Assembly: GCA_045652135.1 (NCBI GenBank)
Contig: JAZRTS010000165.1
Span: forward strand, 1-33,175
Reading direction: 5' to 3'
DNA: 33,175 nt
Source: RGIG7213 sp045652135
GTDB taxonomy: Bacteria; Bacillota; Clostridia; Oscillospirales; CAG-272
Below are positions 8,592 through 16,665 of the stretch, one piece after another. The notes beneath the pieces are model-generated. The model was not told the origin of the DNA, did no database searches, and was given only the letters and a program-made list of their open reading frames with translations. Both the position numbers and the translations under genes were made by a program. How positions within the stretch are numbered: position 1 is the first letter of the stretch; each line of letters starts with the position of its first letter.

Positions 8592-8834
8592 TTATTCAAC
8601 AACCTCATAAAGCTCACTTGCGTCAGCCTTTAAAACGTGTTCCCTTACATCCTTCACTTTTACCTTCAGAACTTTATCTCCGAAAGTAATTTGAATTATG
8701 TCATTTTCTTTTACATCGTAAGAAGCTTTTGCAGGCCGCCCGTTAACCGACACGTGATCTGTATCGCATGCGTTATTTGCAACTGTGCGTCTTTTTATAA
8801 TACGGGAAACCTTCAAAAATTTATCAAGGCGCAT
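8592..8834 (-). CDS. rqcP: RqcP (YabO), S4-domain ribosome quality-control factor
   Basis: The 80-aa protein begins MRLDKFLKVSRIIKRRT and contains VSVNGRPAKASYDVKENDII. This is the single S4 RNA-binding fold of Bacillus subtilis YabO/RqcP, with the same length and order of motifs. RqcP binds stalled 50S subunits together with RqcH and supports C-terminal alanine tailing of incomplete nascent chains; that function is family knowledge. The start overlaps the HU stop by one base (TAATG), which implies translational coupling. The hup-yabO pairing is typical of Bacillota. HslR-like heat-shock S4 proteins are the alternative, but the match to YabO is closer. Confidence 0.93.
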   Translation of the reverse strand: MRLDKFLKVSRIIKRRTVANNACDTDHVSVNGRPAKASYDVKENDIIQITFGDKVLKVKVKDVREHVLKADASELYEVVE

Positions 8835-9109
8835 TATTTGTTGACAGCGTCCTTAAGCTTTTTGCCTGCAGAGAAAACTGTACGCTTGGAAGCGGGAATC
8901 TCCATTGTTTCTTTTGTTCTGGGGTTGATACCAACTCTCGCTTTAAGATCCTTTACTTCAAATGTACCGAAACCGAAAAGCTGGATTTTATCGCCTCCGG
9001 CAAGTGCGTCAGTCATGGAATCAATAACAGCATTTACAGCTGCCTCAGCCTGTACCTTTGTAAGACCTGCTTTTGTAGCTACTTCTGCAATGAGTTCTGT
9101 TTTGTTCAT
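8834..9109 (-). CDS. hup: Nucleoid-associated protein HU
   Basis: This is a standard 91-aa HU homodimer subunit that bends and compacts DNA. The N-terminal helices read MNKTELIAEVATKAGLTK. The dimer signature GFGTFEVKDLKARVGINPRTKETMEIPASK holds the beta-arm, including the NPRT tip with the intercalating proline, and VFSAGKKLKDAVNK closes the fold. It begins after AGGAG (9125-9121) and has a strong promoter. It is the first gene of a two-gene operon with rqcP. Confidence 0.97.
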   Translation of the reverse strand: MNKTELIAEVATKAGLTKVQAEAAVNAVIDSMTDALAGGDKIQLFGFGTFEVKDLKARVGINPRTKETMEIPASKRTVFSAGKKLKDAVNK

Positions 9110-9144
9110 TGGTGTTTACTCTCCTAATAATTTAATGTGAATGT

Positions 9145-9173
9145 ATTATATCACCTTTTTTTTCATTATTCAA
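9145..9173 (-). promoter_or_regulatory. Promoter of the HU-RqcP operon
   Basis: On the minus strand TTGAAT (9173-9168), a 17-nt spacer and TATAAT (9150-9145) preceded by TGA form a strong extended -10 promoter. Transcription should start near 9138, giving a leader of about 29 nt that contains the ribosome binding site. Confidence 0.8.
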
Positions 9174-9179
9174 TAGCAA

Positions 9180-9239
9180 ATGGCAAAATTTATTGTTTAT
9201 TTCAATATTTTTTATCAATTTCATACATTATTTTGCCAT
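9180..9239. repeat. 10-bp perfect inverted repeat upstream of the HU promoter
   Basis: ATGGCAAAAT (9180-9189) is repeated as ATTTTGCCAT (9230-9239), separated by 40 nt of AT-rich DNA. It begins 6 bp upstream of the HU -35. A direct repeat AATAGCA also occurs at 9173-9179 and 9242-9248. The arms could be paired operator half-sites or a cruciform. The function is not known. Confidence 0.5.
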
Positions 9240-9338
9240 AAAATAGCATTTTTATAATTAAATGTTTACATAATTTAGTACACGTAAAAATAAAGTATGC
9301 GGAAACACTATTATTGAATAAAAAAAACAGGTGAATTT

Positions 9339-9899
9339 ATGAGAAAATTAGTTTTACTTTTAAGCCTTATTACATCACTTACGCTTTCGTATATTGTATT
9401 CGAAGAGATAAAAAAAATACCTGGTGATGAATTCGAACATTATGCGGATTCATTTAAAAACTTTGAATTCACTTCCCTTTCAGACACAAGTTTATCAAAA
9501 AATACCGCTGTATTATATTATGACGGGAAAAAAGCAAAAAAATGCATAAAAGAGGTATACGGGCATCTTTATCCGTTCGTCAATAAAAAAACAGTCGAAA
9601 AACAATCGGAAAAATTTTTACTCGGATACAATGACAATACATTTGCACTTTCTGATGGGCTCGGGAATTTAAAAGAAAAATCATTCGCACTTTACGGATA
9701 TAAAAATAAATTCAGTATTGAAAAATGTAAAGAAAAAGCCGAAGTATTTCTTGATGAAAACAACATACCATATTTAAGTCTGAAAGAATCGCATAATTTT
9801 TTTGGGGTTCATTATTTTTCATATGAAAACTCCGACGGTGAGATTGTCACCGTCGGAGTAGATACCGAATTTTGTGAAATTAAGTATTTGAATCAATGA
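9339..9899 (+). CDS. Exported or membrane-anchored protein of unknown function, 186 aa
   Basis: I do not recognise a family. A short basic N-terminus and hydrophobic segment (about 3-21) suggest a signal peptide or membrane anchor. The rest is Lys-rich and probably extracytoplasmic. The last 60 residues (CKEKAEVFLDENNIPYLSLKE, then alternating beta-type residues ending in GVDTEFCEIKY) vaguely resemble a PepSY-like fold; this is only an impression. ATG follows AGGTG at close spacing. The gene is convergent with the amidase operon and the stop codons overlap (9893-9899). A 13-bp hairpin lies inside its last codons (N164-V174), constraining both the protein and the terminator of the opposite operon. 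AT content is higher than in the neighbouring dockerin genes. Confidence 0.75.
   Translation: MRKLVLLLSLITSLTLSYIVFEEIKKIPGDEFEHYADSFKNFEFTSLSDTSLSKNTAVLYYDGKKAKKCIKEVYGHLYPFVNKKTVEKQSEKFLLGYNDNTFALSDGLGNLKEKSFALYGYKNKFSIEKCKEKAEVFLDENNIPYLSLKESHNFFGVHYFSYENSDGEIVTVGVDTEFCEIKYLNQ
9829..9859 (-). terminator. Terminator of the amidase operon embedded in the convergent coding sequence
   Basis: A perfect 13-bp GC-rich stem (9829-9841 and 9847-9859) with a 5-nt loop begins 33 nt beyond the amidase stop. It is followed on the minus strand by TTTTC. There is no T-tract on the plus strand. The whole hairpin lies within codons 164-174 of the gene at 9339. Confidence 0.7.
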
Positions 9900-11713
9900 T
9901 TTGCAATTGCATCCGCAAGAATGGAAAGATCGCTGTCTGATATGACACAGTCGCCGTCAAAGTCGCCTGCTTCAAGCCAACCGCTCTTTGTAGCATTAAG
10001 CATCATTTTCTTTGCACGGATGAGGTCTTTACCGCTTGCAATACCGTCGCCGTCAACGTCAGCCTCAACGATAATTGTAGCAACATCATAGATCATATCA
10101 CCTTCGCAAAGGTATATTTTACAGCCGCTTCCGATCAGTGCAGGTGCATCTGTTCCTTCAGGAGAAGTAACAATGCAGTTGCCTTCAAAGAGGTCAGCTA
10201 CTTGGTCAGCATTCAGCATATCCTTAACACCGAATACCATATCAAAGCCCGTTGTTATGTTATTTCCATTTACAGGAGTAATAGACTTTTCAGCCGCCAT
10301 TGAATCACTGACAATAAATGTTATAGGCTCAACACTTGTGTTTACCTTATATGATTCATCAACGAAGGTATACAGAACGTATATACCCTCCTGCAAGGGT
10401 GAACCGCCTCTTGAGGAGTTGAATACACCGTCAGCTATAAGGTCAAATGTTTTGGTGCTGTTGTGCATTTCGAAGTAACATATCGATTTAACATCGCCGG
10501 GAACCTCTCCCTGCTTGAATACTGCTACCCAAGCACCTTCAAGCATACCCTTGGCTGTTACTTTTATTTCTTCGCCTACCGAGAAGAGATGCTTCTCCAT
10601 AGTCGTGAATGTTTCGCCTGCCGCAGGCATTGCAAACAGCGATATTTTACCTATATCGTAAGTATCGCCGGCTTTTGTAACACCACGCAAAGAAATCGTG
10701 TTAGAGCCAACTGAAAGTGCGCTTGTATCTAACGTGTGCTTGAATGAGTTTTTGTCAGTACAAGCACCGAAAATCGATGTGTCAAGATTTGCAACAACGT
10801 CACTGCGTGAATATGAAGAATCAACTGATTTCCATGAACCACCGTTTATACTGTATTCGTAATTTGCAATACCGTCCTCGTGAACACTCCAGCCCTGGAA
10901 TGAGAATGCTTCGCCTCTTGTAACATCGCCGCCGTTAACTGCTACAGAACCGTTTGTAACCGCTGATCCGGGTTCAATGCAGTTTATCTTTTCGCCGTTA
11001 TCAGCCTGAAGTCCGAGGTGGTCCGCAATACCGTCAGCAATTGCTGTACCCATTTCAATGAGCTTTGCGGGGTTGAGAAGAAATGCGTGAACATCTTCAT
11101 AGTTTGTCTGAAAACAACCTTCGACGATACACGCTCTTGTAAGTCCCCATTCTTTAGCTCTCCACATAATCGCATATTTTTCTCTTGGCAAGTCCGTGCC
11201 GGGACGTGTACCTGAATTTTCGGCATAAGGACGATCTTTTATCGGAATTCCTACGTCATCCCTAAGCCTGTTCTGTATCTTTACACCGAGGTCATATGAA
11301 CGGTCATACATTGCCTTATTAAGGTTATCATTAGGAATGAATATACAAGAACCACGAAGCGAAGATATATCATAACTGTTATTGTGAATACTTACAAAAG
11401 TACCGGAATTGTTGTTAAGTGCCTTATTAACACGGTCACTATAGCCCGGATTTTCTTCGTGTGTTGTTCTTGTCATGAAAACCTTAACACCGTATGTTTC
11501 TTTCAGCACCTTTTCAGTTTGCAATGAGATAGTCAAATTGTAGTGGTCTTCCTGAAGACCGCCCCACTGCTGAGCGCCTGTAGCACCTGAATTCCTACCG
11601 TGACCGGGGTCAAGAGTGATTATGTTATCCTCAAGAGCCGATGCGGCAACAAACGGAATACAAGTGAAGATCGTAACCGTTACCAAAAGAAATGCAAATA
11701 ATTTCTTAATCAT
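9893..11713 (-). CDS. Secreted N-acetylmuramoyl-L-alanine amidase (Amidase_3) with dockerin, 606 aa
   Basis: The protein cleaves the bond between MurNAc and the stem peptide in peptidoglycan. Domains in order: signal peptide (1-26); Amidase_3 catalytic domain (about 30-235) with zinc ligands H38 (LDPGHG), E55 and H110 (SIHNNS) and catalytic E198 (IVEGCFQTN); one GWSVH/RxDV beta module (about 265-362); a beta-sandwich containing AWVAVF and FEMHN (about 363-470); a pre-dockerin domain (478-550); and a type I dockerin-like module (551-606) with two Asp-rich calcium loops (D552/D554/D556/D563 and D584/D586/D588/D595). It is the last gene of the three-amidase operon, preceded by AGGAGG 44 nt or less after the previous stop. 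It has one GW module where its two paralogues have two, so it lost or never gained the second copy. Confidence 0.93.
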   Translation of the reverse strand: MIKKLFAFLLVTVTIFTCIPFVAASALEDNIITLDPGHGRNSGATGAQQWGGLQEDHYNLTISLQTEKVLKETYGVKVFMTRTTHEENPGYSDRVNKALNNNSGTFVSIHNNSYDISSLRGSCIFIPNDNLNKAMYDRSYDLGVKIQNRLRDDVGIPIKDRPYAENSGTRPGTDLPREKYAIMWRAKEWGLTRACIVEGCFQTNYEDVHAFLLNPAKLIEMGTAIADGIADHLGLQADNGEKINCIEPGSAVTNGSVAVNGGDVTRGEAFSFQGWSVHEDGIANYEYSINGGSWKSVDSSYSRSDVVANLDTSIFGACTDKNSFKHTLDTSALSVGSNTISLRGVTKAGDTYDIGKISLFAMPAAGETFTTMEKHLFSVGEEIKVTAKGMLEGAWVAVFKQGEVPGDVKSICYFEMHNSTKTFDLIADGVFNSSRGGSPLQEGIYVLYTFVDESYKVNTSVEPITFIVSDSMAAEKSITPVNGNNITTGFDMVFGVKDMLNADQVADLFEGNCIVTSPEGTDAPALIGSGCKIYLCEGDMIYDVATIIVEADVDGDGIASGKDLIRAKKMMLNATKSGWLEAGDFDGDCVISDSDLSILADAIANH

Positions 11714-11757
11714 TTAAAACCTCCTATATTATGAATAATATAAAATATATCGATGTC

Positions 11758-13938
11758 TTATTTGATGCAAGAATTTGCGATAAAGGAAAGGTCAGCATCG
11801 TTGATAACACCATCGCCGTTAATATCGCCTGCTTCCGACCAACCGTCAACAGACATATTAAGCATAACCTTCTTTGCACGGATAAGGTCCTTGCCTGTTG
11901 CAATACCGTCACCGTCAATATCAGCCTTAACGATGATTACAGCGGAATCATATATCTTTTCACCAAAGTAAAGGTTGATTATGCAACCGCTTCCTACATA
12001 ACCGTTTGTAAGAGCTGAGCCGTCTGCCTTTGTGATTCTGCAATCGCCGTCAAACATAGCCGCAACAGTTGATGCATCAAGCATTTCGGTAATACCTGTT
12101 ACCTTAACCTTGTCGCCTGTTCTGTCAACTGTGATACCATTCTCTAACGCTTCGAGCTTACCATCGTATGCAGGAGGTGTAACAGTAAACTTAAATGTCT
12201 TGATAACGTAAGTTTCACCTGTCTTTGCTGTTACAACGATTTCAGCCGTGTGTGTGCCAAGTGCCAAAGAATATGTGGGGAAATCGTGTGAAAATGCGTA
12301 AAGGTCTGCGCATGCTGCTTCATAAGACGGGAAAGCTGCAAAAATGTCACCACGCGTTGTCTTTGTAAGCTTTGTTCTTGATGTGCCATCAACAACAAGC
12401 TCAAATGATGCAATACCCTCGGGGTGAACTGACCAGCCTGCCATGTGAATATTATCACCTGCTTCAACAGTCATATCAGTTACATCAGCACCGGGTGCAT
12501 CAACTGAAAATTCTTTTCTCGGAAGAAGTGTTATTGTCTTTTCGGGAACATTGGGGTCAACGTTATATCCTGAATCAACAAATGTCAAAATCTTATATGT
12601 ACCGGGTGTGATGTCGCCACGGCTGTTATAGATACCTTCCTTAAGGAAGTCGTTGAGTGTAACTGTGCCGTTGTGCATTTCAAACCAGCAATATGAGCTT
12701 ACCGTACCGGGAACGTCATCGGGAGCGAACAAGCCTACCCAAGCGCCTTCGAGAACACCTGTTGCAGTGATCTTGATAGGTTCATCAAGTGTATACTTAT
12801 CCTTATTCGTTGTCATTGATGTTGTACCGGGTGTAGGATTTACAAAGAGGATATATTCGGCAATATTGTATGTATTGTTTCTCTTTGTCACACCTCTGAT
12901 TTTCAGCGAAGCTGCACCTATACCGAGAGATGAAATGTCAATATTCTGTTGGAAAGCATTGAGTTCTTTGCAGTTAGAATAAGCAGGTGTTGCATTTGCA
13001 ACGTCCTGACGGAACCAACCGTTCATATCTGTCCAAGAACCGCCATTGATCTGATACTGATACTTTGCTACACCTTCCTTGTGTACGCTCCAACCGGAAA
13101 CATTAAGTGCTTTATCAACACCGTATGTAAGCGATCTGTTGAGCTTAACAACCATTTCAGGACCGTTTACGCAAGTTGTGGTAGATGTATCAACATTGTT
13201 GAAGTACTGCTCTTCCTTACCGATACCGTAAGCATCCATAATACCGTTTGCGATAGCAGTACCCATATCGATAACCTTAGAGGGGTTAAGCAGATAGTTG
13301 TGAACGTCATTGTAGTTGGACTGGAATACACATTCGATGATAACCGAAGCGTTGAGCCAGTGCATCTTACTCTGACGGAGAATTCCGTAATAGTCAGCTC
13401 TTGATCCGTCGGGATATGTTTGTGAGCCGTTTACGTAATACATTTCCCATCTTCTGACGCCGACATCCTTTGTAAGACGTGTAAGAATGGCGTCGCCGAG
13501 GCTGGAGCTTCGTGCCGCGTGGTTAGGAAGGTAGTTGGGGTTTGTAATAAACGCACCGCAACCGTTTGCGCTTGACGAGTCACTGGAGTTATTGTGAATA
13601 CTTACAAGTGTACCCGCACCGTTATTAACAGCCGTTGCCGCACGTTCAGCAAACGAGGGGCTATAGCTGTTCGATGTTCTTGTCATAACAACAGAAACAC
13701 CGTGCTCTTCAAGAACCTTTTTTGTCTGATTGGAAATTCTGAGGTTGTAATAGTCTTCCTGTTCACCGCCCCACTTCATAGCGCCTGTAGCACCCGTGTT
13801 TGCACCGTGACCGGGGTCAAGACAGATCTTATGTGTATCAAGTGAAGGGTTGTCACCTTTTGCTGATACACTGACCATAGGAACCATTGACAGTATCATA
13901 ACTGTTACAATGATAAATGAGAGTAATTTTTTCAGCAT
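11758..13938 (-). CDS. Secreted N-acetylmuramoyl-L-alanine amidase (Amidase_3) with dockerin, 726 aa
   Basis: This is a paralogue of the flanking amidases and the middle gene of the operon. It has a signal peptide (1-26) and an Amidase_3 domain (about 36-240) with H44, E61, H115 (SIHNNS) and catalytic E202 (IIECVFQSN). GW modules lie at about 275-367 and 490-588, flanking a beta-sandwich (370-473, AWVGLF and WFEMHNG). The pre-dockerin (605-671, MFDGDCRITKADG) and dockerin (672-726) follow, with calcium loops DIDGDG and DINGDG plus the GKDLIRAKK helix. The module order matches the third amidase exactly, which supports tandem duplication. A strong AAGGAGG precedes the ATG. Substrate specificity within peptidoglycan cannot be read from the sequence. 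Confidence 0.93.
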   Translation of the reverse strand: MLKKLLSFIIVTVMILSMVPMVSVSAKGDNPSLDTHKICLDPGHGANTGATGAMKWGGEQEDYYNLRISNQTKKVLEEHGVSVVMTRTSNSYSPSFAERAATAVNNGAGTLVSIHNNSSDSSSANGCGAFITNPNYLPNHAARSSSLGDAILTRLTKDVGVRRWEMYYVNGSQTYPDGSRADYYGILRQSKMHWLNASVIIECVFQSNYNDVHNYLLNPSKVIDMGTAIANGIMDAYGIGKEEQYFNNVDTSTTTCVNGPEMVVKLNRSLTYGVDKALNVSGWSVHKEGVAKYQYQINGGSWTDMNGWFRQDVANATPAYSNCKELNAFQQNIDISSLGIGAASLKIRGVTKRNNTYNIAEYILFVNPTPGTTSMTTNKDKYTLDEPIKITATGVLEGAWVGLFAPDDVPGTVSSYCWFEMHNGTVTLNDFLKEGIYNSRGDITPGTYKILTFVDSGYNVDPNVPEKTITLLPRKEFSVDAPGADVTDMTVEAGDNIHMAGWSVHPEGIASFELVVDGTSRTKLTKTTRGDIFAAFPSYEAACADLYAFSHDFPTYSLALGTHTAEIVVTAKTGETYVIKTFKFTVTPPAYDGKLEALENGITVDRTGDKVKVTGITEMLDASTVAAMFDGDCRITKADGSALTNGYVGSGCIINLYFGEKIYDSAVIIVKADIDGDGIATGKDLIRAKKVMLNMSVDGWSEAGDINGDGVINDADLSFIANSCIK

Positions 13939-13984
13939 TAACCAATACCTCCTTAATGATTAAATAATATTTTTAAGTACGACC

Positions 13985-14008
13985 GCCGTGAGGTAAAAAC
14001 CTCACGGC
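13985..14008 (-). other. Intercistronic hairpin between two amidase genes
   Basis: A perfect 10-bp GC-rich stem (13985-13994 and 13999-14008) with a 4-nt loop lies between the stop at 14039 and the start at 13938. There is no T-tract in either direction, so it does not look like an intrinsic terminator. It could stabilise or mark processing of the operon mRNA, or adjust the ratio of the gene products. Confidence 0.6.
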
Positions 14009-14038
14009 AAAATCATAGCTATTCAATGAATAATATAA

Positions 14039-16234
14039 TTAAAAGTTAAGTGCTGCGTTTGTAATAAGAGCAAGGTCAGCATCGTTAATTGCACCATCTC
14101 CGTTTACATCGCCTGCTTCTGTGTAACCGTCTGCAGATATATTAAGCGAAAGCTTCTTTGCGCGGATAAGGTCTTTACCTGATACCATTCCGTCTCCGTC
14201 GATATCAGCTTTTACAATGATGATAGCTGTATCATAAGGAATACCGTCGTGGTAAAGCTTGATCACGCAACCGCTTCCGACGTAGCCGTCAACAGCTGTT
14301 CCGTCTGCTTTTGTAATTCTGCAGTCGCCGTCAAACATCGCTTCGATAGCAGCGGCATCAAGTCCGTTGTCAATTCCCTTTACCTTTGCATTTATACCTG
14401 TTCTGTCAATCGTAACAGAAGGATTGATAGGAGTTATAACACCGTCATACGGAGGAGCTTCAACAGTAACAACGAATGTACATACAGTGAACGCTTCACC
14501 CTTTGTGGTTACTGCTTTAACTTCAAACGTGTGCTTACCGAGCGACAGGTTGCTTGTTGAAACGTTTTCGCCGAAGCCGTGAAGGTCAGCGCATATCGTT
14601 GCGTAATGCGGATAAGCATTCAGAACGTCCTGACGATACATAGAGTTAAGTGACTTCGCTTCTGTGCCATCAACGTAGAGACGGAAGTCCGAAATAGCTT
14701 CGGGGTGGAGTGCCCAACCCTGGAGATATACGTCTTCGCCCTTGCTTACTGTTGTGTCACCGGAGGGAGAATCGTAGTTCTTTTCAATTCTGTCGAGAAG
14801 TGTAATTTTCTTTGCAGGAGCATTGGGATCCTGGAGATAACCCGAATCAACGAATGTAACAAGCTTGTAAGTACCGGGTGTAAGTGCGGGGCGGTCATTC
14901 TTTGTACCTTCTTTGATAAGGTCATTGATAGTAATCTCGCCATTGTGCATTTCAAACCAGTAGTATGAGCTTACGTTACCGGGAATATCGCTTTCAGCAA
15001 ACAAACCAACCCACGCACCGGGAGCATCACCCTTTGCAGTTATCTTGATCGGCTCATTCAAAGCGAAGCGATCCTTTTCCGTACGCATATACGTTGAACC
15101 TGCAGAAGGATATACTATTACATTATATTCTGCGATATCGTAGTAGTTGCCGGCCTTTGTGCAACCTCTTACCTTGATCGGATATTTACCCGAAGGAAGT
15201 GTGGGGATAGCAAGTTCTGCTGAAAAGGCGTTTATATCCTTACAGTTTGTATATGTGGGCATTGCATTTGCAACGTCCTGACGGAAGGAAGCATTCAAAG
15301 ACTGCCATGCACCGCCGTTAACGCTGTATTCAAACTTTGAAATACCTTCGGAGTGAACGCTCCAGCCCGAAATTGACATTGCACCGTCAATTCCCTTTGT
15401 AAAGGTCTTGTCAGCAACCAGAAGATCGTTACCGCTCTTTGATTCAGTTGCGGAAAGGTCGATACAGCTGTGATAAGTTTTCATCTTCAAGCCGTAGTAA
15501 TCAGCGATACCGTCAGCAATAGCTTCACCTGTCTGGATAACCTTTGCAGGGTTAAGAAGGAAGGACTGAACGTCGCTCTTGTTTGACTGGAAGCAGGATT
15601 CAACGATCATAGCGGCATTGATGTTACCGTAGATCTTTGACCATCTGATAACCTTGTACTGGTCGCAGGGGCCGCTTCCGCAATTATAGCTTGCGTATGA
15701 ACCGTTGTACGTCATACCCGTAGATTCATTTACAGAATAAGGGTTAGTGTTCTTCGGAATACCGACATCATTCATAAGTCTCTTCATAATTGAATTGGCA
15801 ATTCCCAAAGACTTGTCATAGATCGGTCTTCCGTATTTGTTAGGAATGAATACAACACATCCGCGTGCAGATGAAGATGTATAAGAGTTATTATGGATAC
15901 TGATGAAAGCATCAGAACCGTCACGGCTTGCCTTATACGGACGGTCTTCGAGAACAACGAATGTGTCATCTGTTCTTGTCATATGAACAGTAACACCGTA
16001 TTCTTCAAGTCTTTCCTTTGCGGCAAATGCCTGTCTTAAGTTGTAGTTCTTTTCATCGTCACCGCCCCACTGTCTTGCGCCTGTAGCACCGGGGTCGTGT
16101 CCGCCGTGACCGGGGTCAAGCGTGATGATGAGATTTGATGCATCTGCCTTTACGGGTGCGAGGAACGTAAACATCGCAAGCATAAAGGAGAAACACAAAA
16201 ATAGTGATACAATTGATTTTTTAGAGATGTACAT
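14039..16234 (-). CDS. Secreted N-acetylmuramoyl-L-alanine amidase (Amidase_3) with dockerin, 731 aa
   Basis: This is the first gene of the amidase operon. A signal peptide (1-31) is followed by the catalytic domain (about 34-248) with H43, E61, H114 (SIHNNS) and E212 (IVESCFQSN), all intact. An insertion with two cysteines (NCGSGPC, 184-190) is not in the paralogues and may form a disulfide. GW modules lie at about 285-375 and 500-592 around a beta-sandwich (378-480). The pre-dockerin (605-674) and dockerin (675-731, loops DIDGDG and DVNGDG) close the protein. The ATG follows AAAGGAG at 7-nt spacing, below a strong promoter. Composition and codon choice (many AAC, TTC and GCA) resemble those of the divergent glucosaminidases. 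Confidence 0.94.
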   Translation of the reverse strand: MYISKKSIVSLFLCFSFMLAMFTFLAPVKADASNLIITLDPGHGGHDPGATGARQWGGDDEKNYNLRQAFAAKERLEEYGVTVHMTRTDDTFVVLEDRPYKASRDGSDAFISIHNNSYTSSSARGCVVFIPNKYGRPIYDKSLGIANSIMKRLMNDVGIPKNTNPYSVNESTGMTYNGSYASYNCGSGPCDQYKVIRWSKIYGNINAAMIVESCFQSNKSDVQSFLLNPAKVIQTGEAIADGIADYYGLKMKTYHSCIDLSATESKSGNDLLVADKTFTKGIDGAMSISGWSVHSEGISKFEYSVNGGAWQSLNASFRQDVANAMPTYTNCKDINAFSAELAIPTLPSGKYPIKVRGCTKAGNYYDIAEYNVIVYPSAGSTYMRTEKDRFALNEPIKITAKGDAPGAWVGLFAESDIPGNVSSYYWFEMHNGEITINDLIKEGTKNDRPALTPGTYKLVTFVDSGYLQDPNAPAKKITLLDRIEKNYDSPSGDTTVSKGEDVYLQGWALHPEAISDFRLYVDGTEAKSLNSMYRQDVLNAYPHYATICADLHGFGENVSTSNLSLGKHTFEVKAVTTKGEAFTVCTFVVTVEAPPYDGVITPINPSVTIDRTGINAKVKGIDNGLDAAAIEAMFDGDCRITKADGTAVDGYVGSGCVIKLYHDGIPYDTAIIIVKADIDGDGMVSGKDLIRAKKLSLNISADGYTEAGDVNGDGAINDADLALITNAALNF

Positions 16235-16263
16235 AGAAATTCTCCTTTTATTTATTACAACCT

Positions 16264-16292
16264 ATTTTAACATACCATTTTATAACTGTCAA
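16264..16292 (-). promoter_or_regulatory. Promoter of the amidase operon
   Basis: On the minus strand TTGACA (16292-16287), a 17-nt spacer and TAAAAT (16269-16264) preceded by TGT form a near-consensus extended -10 promoter. The leader would be about 23 nt and include the ribosome binding site. Confidence 0.85.
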
Positions 16293-16538
16293 TAAAGGCA
16301 AGAAAAATAAAACCGACAAACTTTTTGACGTTTTTTTGTGCAACATAAACAAAAAAAGCATTTTTTTGATAAAAACGTTATTTCGGATGCATTTTCGTTA
16401 TTGAGATTAACAATAAGCACTGCGAATCATTAAATTTGCAACAAAGACATTTGTCGGGATGAACGTCTTAATTTAGTCATGAAAAATTTACACACGAATT
16501 ATTTTTGTGTATTATGAACAAAAAGATTGCCCGTACTT

Positions 16539-16561
16539 TGTGAAAACCGGAAAATTTCACA
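16539..16561. promoter_or_regulatory. Candidate operator upstream of the glucosaminidase promoter
   Basis: TGTGAAA (16539-16545) and TTTCACA (16555-16561) are a perfect 7-bp inverted repeat with a 9-nt spacer, ending 7 bp upstream of the -35. This position suits an activator. The half-sites resemble CRP/FNR-type halves, but the spacing differs from the usual TGTGA-N6-TCACA. Confidence 0.4.
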
Positions 16562-16568
16562 TAACCTA

Positions 16569-16597
16569 TTGATATTTTCGATAATTTGTATTAATAT
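16569..16597 (+). promoter_or_regulatory. Promoter of the glucosaminidase operon
   Basis: TTGATA (16569-16574), a 17-nt spacer and TAATAT (16592-16597) fit a sigma-A promoter. Transcription should start near 16604, leaving a leader of about 62 nt with a small ATCGG/CCGAT hairpin and a strong AAGGAGG before the ATG. Confidence 0.6.
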
Positions 16598-16665
16598 ATA
16601 AGGGTAAGATTAAATCGGCATTTTTATCCGATCTTCAAATTTATTTCCAAATTAAGGAGGACAAC

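Larger units (their letters stand above)
16235..16665. other. 431-bp divergent control region between amidase and glucosaminidase operons
   Basis: This AT-rich stretch holds no convincing gene. It contains the amidase promoter near its left end (16264-16292), the glucosaminidase promoter near its right end (16569-16597) and an inverted repeat at 16539-16561. The roughly 240 bp between 16300 and 16540 contain A/T runs and a repeated CGTTATT (twice between 16370 and 16410), but nothing I can name. Confidence 0.6.

Noticed and set aside
13985..14008. Intrinsic terminator between amidase genes
   Set aside because: The stem is strong but neither strand has a T-run after it.
16539..16561. A CRP/FNR binding site
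   Set aside because: The half-sites look similar, but TGTGA and TCACA are 13 nt apart instead of 6, so I list it only as an unnamed inverted repeat.
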